Shown here: positions 47,365 to 59,300 of the stretch, piece by piece
Numbering within the stretch: position 1 is the stretch's first letter
How the letters are laid out: each line of letters begins with the position of its first letter
From: Ditylenchus dipsaci
Lineage: Eukaryota > Nematoda > Chromadorea > Rhabditida > Anguinidae
Length of the DNA stretch: 64,000 bases
Reading direction: 5' to 3'
NCBI GenBank assembly: GCA_004194705.1
Contig: SADC01001283.1
Location: 806,001 to 870,000 of the forward strand
Translations under genes and position numbers: made by a program
Notes under the pieces: model-generated
The model's input: the letters and a program-made list of their open reading frames with translations, nothing else
Told to the model about the DNA's origin: nothing
The model's database searches: none

Positions 47365-50300
47365 TTAGTGAGCTTTTCGCTTGGAGCTTCGACCTTTGTT
47401 GGCTGCCTCCTTTTTTGGATTGACCAAAGGGACTTTCAAAGCTAAAAAAATATCTTTATAGTAGACGTGAAAAGTTTGTGTCAAAAAAGTATGTGCTACC
47501 TGTCCTTGTCGTTCATCTTGGATCGTTTCTTTTGACCACCATACCCGAACTTCTTGTCTCTAGAAGTTCTGCTAACCTTAGATTTTTGTCTTCTGCCGCC
47601 ATTTCCTCGTTGTTCTCTTCTGCCAGATGGTTCTCCGTCCTAAAAACAGCCGGCATAACGTCAAAAGTAGGCTTTTTACGTAAACAATCACCTCATCGGC
47701 TGCTAGACTAGATGCATTGTTCAGCCTGAATTATTTAACTGGTTAGTCAAAAAGTCACCAATAGTGAAACACGGATTAGAAAGTATTTTCGCTTTTAGCA
47801 GGAATGAATTGCATAGCAACTTTCATTATTCAGAGTTGTCAATATAAGGGGTTGAATTTTAATTTCCTATTTTCGAGTAAATGAATCCCAATCTTTTTTT
47901 TTTCTATATTAGCTCTGTGTATGCACATATACTTTTTCCATCAGCTCGCTTTCCTTGTCTGAGAACCTAGAAATTCTGTTCACGAGACAACCCTGGTGAA
48001 GATCGAAAAAATCAGGTATACCGCATGACGGAATCAAACCAACAACCAGTTAAAACACAATCTGTAATAATGGACTAGTGCCTAGCCGTGACAAAAAAAG
48101 AAAACTTTCTTTTTATTTACGGTAGTGCTCAGGTGTTGCAATCAATATAGATTTGCGCCCCCTTTGCCCCCACCCCCCCCCCCCGTTTTTATACCATTTG
48201 ATAGAGAATTTCCAGGGCTACAAAATGACATAAAGTTTTTAACAAAGTGTATATAAAATTGGTCAAACGATGCCCTTGAAGGGTAGGGGTTTTTTTGGGA
48301 CACCCTGTATGCTCAGGACACAACTCTATATAAGATACAATACTTTTCATTAACTTCCGGCAAAATCCAAATTTCAGATTCCGTGTGGAAGATCAATTAA
48401 CAGCAATTACGTAAATAAGAAATAAAATGTTTGGCAAAAAAATGACCGGCGGAGAAAAGATCCTGCAGAAAAATGACTGCGAAAAATGTCTGCGGAAAAA
48501 TGTCATATACCCTAAAAAAATGCTTTCACACATGAAAAACTCACTTTCAGTAAAAAACGGACGATACGTAAAAATGCCACGTTCTGGCGAAAAAGTACCA
48601 CATTAATGTGAAAAAGTGCCACGTTTTTTCGATTCTAGTCAAGAAGGCGAAAAAGTGCCACGATTTTGGGAAAAAGTGCCACGTTTTTGTGAAAATCTGC
48701 CACGTTTTCTGACAACAAGGTTTCCTAGACAAATCACTATTGATACTATTGATATGTCATTACTATTGATATGTCCTTGGAAACAAAGCGACCAATAAAA
48801 CCAGGCATATCTGTGCAAAACTAGGCAAATTAAAAAAAATGGCACTTTTTCACTAAAACGTGGCACTTTTTCGCCAGAACGTGGCATATTTCCGTTTTAT
48901 CCGTAAAAAACATTTGGAAGGCTTCTGTAAATACGTTCAAATGTTTCTTGTCTCAAGCGGAATTCGAAATCTGAAAGTGAGTTTTTATATGTGAAAGCAG
49001 TTTTACATGCAAATCGACTATACTGAGCATGAATTTCATCAAATTTTAGACCCGTCGCGGCTGGAGAGACATGACAAAAACGAGATTTGGCAAAATAAGA
49101 CTAGGCAAAGCTATTTTTGGCATCTGATATTTGTCGCTCAAGAAAGTAGCTGAGCGGATTCTGAGCATGGTTTGTCAGCCGAAACGTTGGGGAAAAATGC
49201 TTTTGGGCCTTTTCGAACTAGGCAGTGTAAGGTACTCATGCCCTCCATAGCTCAGTTAAACTTGCCAAAATATCATTTTGCCAAATCTCTTTTTAGCCAA
49301 ATAACGTGTTCCCAAAACATGCGTTTGTCAAATCTTGTTTTTGCCAAATCTCCCATAGCCCCCATGGTCATCTGTATAAGCACACCATTTTTTTAAATTA
49401 GGTGTGCTCATATCAAGAATCGCAAGTCGTAATGGCAAAGCTTTCACTGAAAACCCATATAAATTCGTAACAAGACTGACAACTATGACTGCATGAAAGA
49501 CGGAAAATCGGGTAAAAATTAGCAGGGCCCTGCTGTGGGTCGAAATTGTGGGAGTGTGTCAATATCGATACTCAAATGTATGAGGAGGAATTCCAACATT
49601 CCACCGTACTAACCAAAATTCTTACATAGTCTCTAACTGGGCCTTCATTCCTTTTCTGTGTTTCTTGACTGCCTCCATCAAAACGCGTTTCTCCTTGTGC
49701 TTCTTCTCTTTGCTCGCATGCTGAACTTTGGTGGCGAACTTCTTCTGTTCTCGCAAACGCTTCTTGGCATCTCGCTTCTCACCCGTTTTCTGTATGTCTA
49801 ACAGGCGACGGCGAACCTGTAATCAATATATTTCAAATTTTGTTCAATTTCTTAAATATTTACTTTATGCATGTGTGTGTCACTCTTGGCCATCTCGGCA
49901 AAGTAGTCATCAGGTCGGAATATTGGGACCTTCAATGAGTGCAGTCGAGGAAGTGCGATGGTTACAGCGTTTTGAGCCTGCTTCATGCTGTAAAACAGGC
50001 GGATAAAAAATAAAGCAGGTGAGGCTATTAAATTATCAACAGACTGTGTTCCTACTAATTGTAATGCACTTCTTCTAATTGTTCTCATTTTTTTATCATA
50101 TTTCCAGTGAGAAAGATACTTAAAGGGCATGCTTTCGAAATTAGCGCCCGCCGATTCAAAAAATTTTCCTAATAATTTAATAGAGAAGTTTTGTATTTTA
50201 TCCTTTTATTAATACCTCCTCGACCACTCGGGGAATTCAAAATTGAGTGCTTGGGCTCAAACGAAAGCTTAAGATATGCTGAATAGGATAGCACCATAAT

Positions 50301-53300
50301 TCAGTCTGATTTTCTATGTAATTCACCTACTGTGGCCTCCGAAGTTTGCGAGTTGTACATTTCTTAAAACAATTTACCTTTGTTATAGCAAATTTCATGG
50401 GGAGTCTAAAACCGTCGAAACTTTTTCTTTCTATAAGTTTTCTCTTTTGAAAACCATGCATTTCAAAAAGTCAATTTTTGGGCACTCAATTTTTTGACTT
50501 ATTAGCTTCAAATGGCTCTAGATTTTTTCTAGAATAAATCTCGATAACATGATAACTCATTTTACTCATCAGAAGTTGCTCTTTCTAATGAGTACAGTCG
50601 TTTTTGGTTGACCATCAAAAATATTAGGCAACTGAGCAAAAAAAATTTAAAAAAAATTTGAAAAATTCACACTTTGCCAGATCTTCAATTTGGTCGAAAA
50701 TGGCGTTTTTCTCCATTTTTTGCGTGTGCGTTACATATTTTTGCCCATGCGTTACACCAAGAAAAGGTGGAGACAAGCAGTGCTTTTCTTTCTCGACCAT
50801 TTTTTACATTTCTTCACGTCTAGATTTTACAAGTTTTCTGCCTAGTTTTTCAAAGTAGTATAAGATCATCAATATTATATTTTACGCACAACGAGTGAGA
50901 TGGAACGATTCAAAAAAGTTTGCTGGGTCCCGCCTTAATTTTTTGAAACGCACGGGCGTGCCTCTTTAAGGGAGGGCAAAAGCTGTTAAGGAGACAGTCA
51001 AATGATTATTCCTAGTTTTTTGTCTTTTAAATGTGGTTTTAAAGCCATATTTTGTCGAAAACTCGGAATTGCGATCACAGACAAGCTTGTGCAGAATTAA
51101 AAGTTAGATTAGCATCATCAAAATCAGAATTTCTGAATTCCTTCGAAAATGCCCTAAAAATTGAAATGCATTAGAAGACTAACCAACCTATTTTCGATGG
51201 GTTTTTTCCCTTTTCCATTCCATTTTTAAGTCATTTCTGAAAGAATTTAGAAATTCTGATATTTGTTATTTTAATCCAACTTGTAATTCTGAACAAGTTT
51301 GTCTGAGATCAAAACACCGCGTTGGGCTACATTACACTTTACCGGGTATGCTCGAAATTGGGGTTTAAGCATCTTAAACGCATTTTTCAGGCTAGAAAAC
51401 TACGAAAAACATGTTTTCAGGTGTGGGAAAGAACTTTACGAGAAAAAAAAAATTTGACCCATGAGGGGGATATCATGGTTTTTTAGTCGAAAACATACTT
51501 TTTTAAATTGGCGCCTTTTGAATTTTTAAGGAACAAGGGCTGTGTAGGGAGAGAAAGGGAATAAAAGGGGCCACTAATCACACAGGGCCCACTAACAAGA
51601 AGATTTTGAACATAGTTTTGAATACTGGGCCCTACCGCATAAATAAACTCTGGTATGCACGCTTTTTCATGCATCAAGAGTCACTTTCGAGTGATTTGTG
51701 TCTAAGGTATGTGGGTGTGCGCATCTCAACTCCAAGCCCCCAAGCACCCTGCGCGCTCGAAGGGGGCACAGGGGGCTTGAGAGTTAGAGATGCGCGCACT
51801 CACTTACCTTAGAGATGATCCGAGAAGTACACTTGATCATAAAATGCATATTGAGTCTCTTTTTGCACAGCCCAAGTCGAAGAACATGGTAAAACAGTCA
51901 AAATATACCAATAATTGCTGCTAATACTTTTGGTCAAAAAATTGGCCCTTTTTATTCCCTTCCCCTCCCTATACTGCCCTTATTCGCTTAAAAATTCAAA
52001 AGGCGCCAATTTAAAAAAGTATTTTTTCGACTAAAACACCATGATACCCCCCTCATGGGTCGAAAATTTTTTTTTCGTGTAGTCCGTGAGAAAGTGTAGC
52101 CCTGAATCTCAGATAAACTAACTAGAATTCAATTTCCTGTAAAAGATTACAAAGATATGAAGGTTTTGAGCTTTGTATGCAGTGTTGGCAATTTGAATCA
52201 ATGATTCAAATTAAAAGGGTGGTAATTCTTTTTGCCCATAGAATACTCGTTTTGCCCATAGAATATTTTTTTTTGCCCATAGATTTGATATGCCCATAGA
52301 ATACTTGTTTTTGCCCATAGAATACTTCTTTTTGCCCATAGAATACTTGTTTTGCCCATAGAATTTAAAGTGCCCATAGAATACTCGTTTTGTCCATAGA
52401 ATACTCTTTTTTGCCCATAGATTCGAAATGCCCATAGAATACTCGTTTTTGTGCATAGTATTCTCGTTTTTGTACCATAGATCTTAATGCTTAGAGTATT
52501 GTATGATAGTATCGTTTGTGGCAGTAGTAACGTTTTGGCAATAGATTTTGATGTTTATAAAATAAAAACCAACACATCTCCAGTCAAACGATTTGAACAA
52601 GTTTCTTAACGAGAGACATATCTTTCACCTTTATCATTAATATCTTCAATACTACCGTATTTTCTCTATTAAACGGGCCCTCTCTATTAAACGGGCCCCC
52701 TAAGGGAGGGTTGAAAAATAAACGGGCCCCCAAATCCACATTTTCTGCACTATATGAGATACTCTTAGCATAATTTCTAGACTTAGCCTAGTATTATGAA
52801 GTTAGTTTTTTAAATTCAATAATTTGAGATATGTTTTGTCATAATTGTAGCTCGGTACGTTTGGTACAATTATTACTGAACTACCACAACTTTCACGTAG
52901 AAAAAGCCACAATCTATCGCATAAAACTTGTACTACCGTACTTTCTTTGATAGGACCCATGCTGGCTCATTTTCCGATAGCACTCCAGGTGGTAGCTGAT
53001 TAGAGTTCAGTTGGCGATTAGAGGAAATACGGTATGATTTCCATTGTTATCCACAAAAGCCCAAAAACGTTTTTTTGGCATTAATGCAGGTTTCTCTTAA
53101 CACTAGAACGGCTGACTGTACTAAAGTGTGCGTCTTGTGCCAAATTTAATGCTGAACAAGATAGGCGAAAAAAAATTTCGAAAAAGGTGCTTTTGTAAAT
53201 TGCACTCGGTCAATTTTCAAAACTACCGCGAAAAAATGGGTCAGATGAGAAACCTGAATTACTGCCATGTCTGATTTAGAGCATTATAAGGAAATCTGAA

Positions 53301-56300
53301 GCTATCATGCTTTTTTCGACAGCTGAAAACCCCTTAGCATTACATAAAATAAAACCCTGCCCTTCTTAATTTTAAAAGATCTACGTTCTAGTTAGTAAGT
53401 GACATTCCTACCACTCTGTTCTCCAGTAAAAATATTCTTGCTTTTTTGAGCCAGGATATGGACTAAAAAACAGGAGCAAGTTTTTTACTTTAAAAAATTG
53501 CATCCAAGACAAGGGATGTGATTTCAAAAATAGGTAAGGAATGAGATAAAGCTGTTCACATCTAGCACAAACAACATAAAAATTAAAAAAATTAATCGAA
53601 ACGAAAAATGGGTCAGCTATATGAGAAAAACTAACAAGATTGATTAGAAAAAATATAACCCCCTGGTCACACTCATTGGTCTTGTTCAGTGTCGAGGTCG
53701 CATTTCTTGAATTTTTTTGTGGCCAGAGATGATTTTTTCTAGTATCGTCTGAATATTTTTTATACCAAACAATAGCTCAAGAGCTAAGCTTTTAGTGTAT
53801 GGAAAATGTTTCAAAAAATGTAACGATGTACATCGACCTCGACATCGACCAACCTACAACTTTTGTATTATTACACGCACTTTTGCTATATAAATCAATA
53901 GTTTTCTGATGAAGAAGAAAGCCTAGATTCTGAGCTATTGTTTGGTATAAAAACATTCTAATGATACTAGAGAAAGTCATATCTGGCCAGAAAAGAATTT
54001 AAAAAAAGTCGACATCGACCAAGACCAAGTAGTGTGACCATAGTCTAACTTGTTTTGTTTTATATAAATTTTCGAACAATTTTTTGTTGAAAAATAAACG
54101 GGCCCTCTCTATTAAACGGGCCCTCTCTAATAAACGGACCCCCTACGGAAGGGTTGAAAATTAAACGGGCCGGCCCGTTTAATTGAGAAAATACGGTATA
54201 TTTGCTCTATTAGCTCCCTATGCTCTAATAACCCTCCACCCTTCATTTTTGGACAAGGATTTCAGAGTAAAGACCATTTTGATTCACAATTGCAAGATTT
54301 TTTAGGGGTCGAAAAAAACTTTGCATGTGTGGTTAATAGAGAAAATACATATACCATAAATCATCTAATAGAGCCCCCCTCTCTAATAGAGCCCCCCCTC
54401 GATTTTTGACTAGAGTTTCAGAGTTAGCACCATTTTTGATTGACAATTTCAAGATTTTTCAGGGATTGAAAAATAAAGCCCCCGGGGCTCTATTAGAGGA
54501 TTTACGGTATGTTCCCTGAATCTGATCTAGATTAGCCCACCATATAAGGACATATATGGGCATTTCAAATTCTATGGGCAAAAAAGAGTATTCTATGGGC
54601 AAAAACGAGTATTCTATGGGCACTTTAAATTCTATGGGCAAAAAGAAGTATTCTATGGGCGAAAACAAGTATTCTATGGGCATAGCCAATCTATGGGCGA
54701 AAAAAATATTCTATGGGCAAAAAAAAATATTATCCAAATTAAAAACGTGATTTCGCGCTTTTGTCACGATTCAAATTAGCTATATTCAAATAAAAATATG
54801 TTTTTTGTGTAATTTGAATCACGGCTAATTTGAACCATCTCTTTTAGTGATTCAAATTTATTTGTGTAATTTGAATCACAGCTAATTTGATTCTTGACAC
54901 GAAATCAATTATTTTGAAAAAAGTTTGTGTGAAATTCAAGGTGGCCAAAGACCAGATGGCTCAGGACCCACTCCGGAATGACCGAAAGGCCAAAATTTTT
55001 GGTTTTCCAGATTTCCAGTCCGATCGGTTAAATTGCTCAGAATTTCACTCTGAAGCACTGAAAACCACCAAAACCTGAAATTCTGAGCGATTTAACCGAT
55101 CGGACTGGAAATCTGATTCGCCCAATCGCTTTTTCGCAAAAATTTTACTCCCCCCCCCAGACCACCCCCAAAAAACCAAAAATTTTGGCCTTTCGGCCAT
55201 TCCGGCGTGGGTCCTGAGCCATCTGGTCTTTGGCCACCTTGAATTTCACACAAAATTTTTTCAAAATAATTGATTTCGTGTCGAGAATCAAATTAGCTGT
55301 GATTCAAATTACACAAATAAATTTGAATCACTAAAAGGGCAATGATTCAAATTAGCAGTGATTCAATTTTTTTTGATCAAATAAATTTGAACGTAATTTG
55401 AATCACAGCCATTTTTTCCCGCATAGATTCAAATTACGAAAATGATTCAAATTGCCATCACTGTTCGTATGAAGTAACTTTTGACCAAGTTACTCTATAC
55501 AGACCCCTGAATCTTCAAATTTTTTTACTGAAAAAAGATATATTGTTGAGTAGCTGTGATTCAGCGCTACACGATAGTTAAAAAAATTTCAAAAGTGTAC
55601 TTACAAAGTAAGGAGAAAAAGAGAAAAGTTCAAAAAAAATGAAAATTTTGGTACTAGAAAAAAGTATCACCCCACGCTAATATGAGATTGCGCCCGGGAA
55701 TTCAAAAAATTTTTCCTAATCATTAAACTACTGTACGCATTTTCAACTTAGTTTCTAACAAAGCCATACCTAGAATTGAATTCCAGGTACGGTTTTGTTA
55801 GAAATTAAAATGAAAAATCCGCGCAGAAGTTCAATGATTAGTGAAAAAATTGAATTCCCGGGCACCACCTCTTATTAGCCTGGGCATGCCCCTTTAAGGA
55901 CAAAACAGATTCCATATTCTTATTCAACTCAATCGGCTGGACAATACTAGTGTAAACTAGTGTCAAACATTTTCTGAAAAAATGTCAAGCTTTTAAGAAA
56001 AACAGCCTTTTATGATGAAGATTGCCAAAAGTCGTTGTTTTGAGTCTCTTCGACAGCTTTTCTTGACGGGTCTGTGTTCAGCATGATTGATTTGCTTATG
56101 AAAGTGCTCTTGAAATAAAAACTCACTAGAAGTTTCGCCGTTGGCGAGTTTTCCGTTGGCGAGTTTTTTGTTGGCAAGTTTTTCATTGGCGAGTTTTGCC
56201 ATTGGCGAGTTTCGCCGTTAGCGAGATTCAACGTTGGCGAGTCTTTCAGGTTGGCGAGTTTTTGCGTTGGCGAGTTCTGACGTTGGCGAACCTTTTGCGT

Positions 56301-59300
56301 TGGCGAAATTTTCGCTGGCGAGTTGGTTGCGTCCCGACTTTCGGCAATCTTGATTATAAAAAGCTGTTTTTCTCAAAAGATTGGCACTCTTTGAAAAAAC
56401 ATTTTACACTAGTCTGGTTAAGCTGATTGAGCTGAGAATAAATACGGAATCTGTTTTGTCATTAAGCTTACGAAAAAGTGGGGAAAAACGGCATTTTTGA
56501 CCAAATTGAAGATTTGGCAAAGTGTGAATTAGTGAGCGTACGCCAGTGGCCGCGTACGGCTTTTGTACAGGCCTGGAAAAAAGTGCGATCACTCGATATC
56601 CTTTTTGCGAGTCGGTGCTCTAACCAGTTGAGCTATCGGGTCGCACCAGGCCTGTTTCTTATTTCTCTACTTTTTCTAGCTGAAAAGATATGACACTGTT
56701 TTGCATTTTTGTGCCGAGACAAATGTAATAATGTAATTTCAAAATGTAATTTCACATAAAAACCTCAACTTCGCCTGTCTAGAGAAAATTTTTTGTTCAA
56801 TGAAGTGTAAAACTATTTTTCGGACAGTTACTCTATTCAAGTGTTCCCAGCGAATAAAAATCAATCACATGCAAAATAAGAATAATTGTTTTTTTTTTTC
56901 TCAATTTTCGCCTTGGTCTCCACTTTGGTCTGTGAGTTCAAAGGCGAGTACACATCGTGATGCGTTTATGTTGAACTCTCAGGTTCAAATTTGCCTTGGT
57001 GTACACTAGGATTGGTTGATTGGTAATTACCCGGGTAATTACCCGGAAAAATACTTTTCCGGCCTTATTTCTCGGTAATTACTTGGGTAATTACCCGAAA
57101 TCACCCGGGTAAGGTGTAAGGCGTCTTCACAATACCGAACACATTTACACTTACACTTACATTTACACTTACGCCTTCACAATACGAATGTAAATGTAAA
57201 TGAAAATTTTTGACTTATCCTCATTTTTGTTTCCAAAAGTCAGTTTTTTTACCCGCATACTAATTTTTTTAAGTTTTTTTAACTAGCGCTAAACTCTTCG
57301 TCACTAATAAAGACATTTTAGTATTCTCTGAAAATACTCGCATATAATTTTCATTTACATTCGTATTTTGAAGGGGTAAATGTAAGTGTAAATGTGAATG
57401 TAAGTGTTAATGTAAGTGTAAATGTAAGGGGTGTTCACAATGCCAAAAACATTTACACTTACATTTACAATTGTGATAAGGCCATTACAAGGTACTGTCA
57501 GCCTTTTAGAGTCAAATTTTATAAGGAATTACATTGAAATGTTGTCACACCAAAATCGGTTCATTTGAATTGGTTCAAAAAAATTAGGTAGCCTGCAAAG
57601 GTTTTACCCAGTAGGAAAACAATATCTTTGAAGGGTAAGATGGCACGGAATCCAACACGTTTCAATGTTTCTTATTTTAGTTCTGATTTTATGGGAACCT
57701 CGATTTGATAGCTCAAATGAAAACAATGACACCAAAAATGAAATAAAAAATTTGGGTGTACACTAGGGTTGGGTAATTCTCCGGAAAAAGTATTTCTCCG
57801 GGTAATTACCCGGGTGATTTCGGGTAATTACCCAAGTAATTACCGAGAAATCAGGCCGGAAAAGTATTTTTCCGGGTAATTACCCGGGTAATTACCAATC
57901 AACCAACCCTAGTGTACACCAAGGCAAATTTGAACCTGAGAGTTTAACATAAACGCATCTCGATGTGTACTCGCCTTTGAACTCACAGACCAAAGTGGAG
58001 ACCAAGGCGAAAATTGAGAAAAAAACCATTATTCTTATTTTGCATGCGATTGATTTTTATTCGCTGGGAACACTTGAATAGAATAACTGTCCAAAAAATA
58101 GTTTTACACTTCATTAAACAAAAAAAAAGGTCGGATTCTCGGTGGGGGGGGGGGGTATTCGCTACTAGCGCCGAAAATTCTAATTTGAATACGAAATTTT
58201 CTCATTTAAATTTGTGAAGCATTGTTCATTGGCCGACTTATATTACGTTTGAGCCCTATGTGGTTCGGACATTTTTCTAATCCGTTTTTATTCAATTTTG
58301 TCTGATTTTGATGATTACTCTAGTTAATATTATGGTATATGAAATAAAAGGTGACTTATATCGAAAGCCTAAAGCCTTACGCTACGCACACAATGATCCG
58401 TTTTTCGTCCGCATCTGCACTTTAAAGCACAGTATACAAAAAGCAATGAAATTTATTTCGTATATGAATTTAATGTAGTTCGCAATGTAATGAATATGAA
58501 AATATTGTTTGCAAATTTATAATCGAAAGAGCCTTATTAACACGAGTTACAGTACCAATTCTATCCTAATGGTAAAATGGTGAAAATGGGGGTGAAGTTT
58601 ATATATAGAAATAAATATATCCCCATTGCGGTCGGCATTGCGGACTACTTAAATGCATATACGGAAACAAATTTCATTGCTTTTTCTATACTGTGCTTTA
58701 AAGTGCGGATGCGGACGAAAAACGGATCATTGTGTACGTAGGGTTAAGGAGGGTTAGTAAAGAACGTCTAGGTTTGGATGAAAGAACCGTGAATAGACTC
58801 AAACTGGAGTGGTGCCAGTCATTAAAAAATTGACCCTACTAGCGAATACCCCCCCCCCCAACGATTTTCACTTTTTTTACTTTAGTAAAAAGTACCCAAA
58901 TATATGTCCCAGACCCCGGAAAATGTGCGCAAACTCTTCATTAGTCACAACTTCCGTACGCTGGCCTACCCCAAGCCTAAGGGCTAAGCCTAAACTTGTT
59001 GTTTGCAAGGGTAGTTACAGCAATTTTTAAAGGTCGGATGCTTGGGGGGGGGGGTATTCGCTAGTAGCGCCAAAAAATTGATAACTTACAAGGTAGCTTC
59101 TCGGTCAAAGTCATTGCTGACGGAATCGGCAAAAGTTAACTCTGGGGCGAAACTGACATGTAGTGTCTGCACCCAGTCACGCTTCTTGTGCATTTTGGAA
59201 TATACTAGTTCCAATTTATCCTACAAATATCTAGTTAAATTGAATTGGATTCTTGAACAGAAATTTTCCAAATTTACTGTTTCGGTCTTACCTTTTTGTT

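Larger units (their letters stand above)
52211..54730. mobile_element. element with TGCCCATAGAATA array arms
   Basis: A ~20-bp array (TTTGCCCATAGAATACT, about 52220-52470) is repeated inverted at 54553-54722 (AGTATTCTATGGGCAAAA). Between them lie nested MITEs. Frames reading YSMGK repeats are artefacts. No transposase is seen. Confidence 0.75.
49988..59089. other. EBP2 intron 3, 9.1 kb, transposon-filled
   Basis: Bounded by GTAAGT (59089 side) and TTTTACAG (49988 side), and confirmed by the conserved NDFDREATF-MKQAQ junction. It contains the TTAA element at 50124-50965, MITE copy 51400-52110, the 52200-54730 array element, palindromes at 54770-55460, 55690-55890 and 56785-58113, and dyads at 58125-58875. 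No other gene was recognised inside. Confidence 0.88.

Noticed and set aside
52211..54750. Open frames reading YSMGK repeats
   Set aside because: They come from the 20-bp TGCCCATAGAATA arrays.
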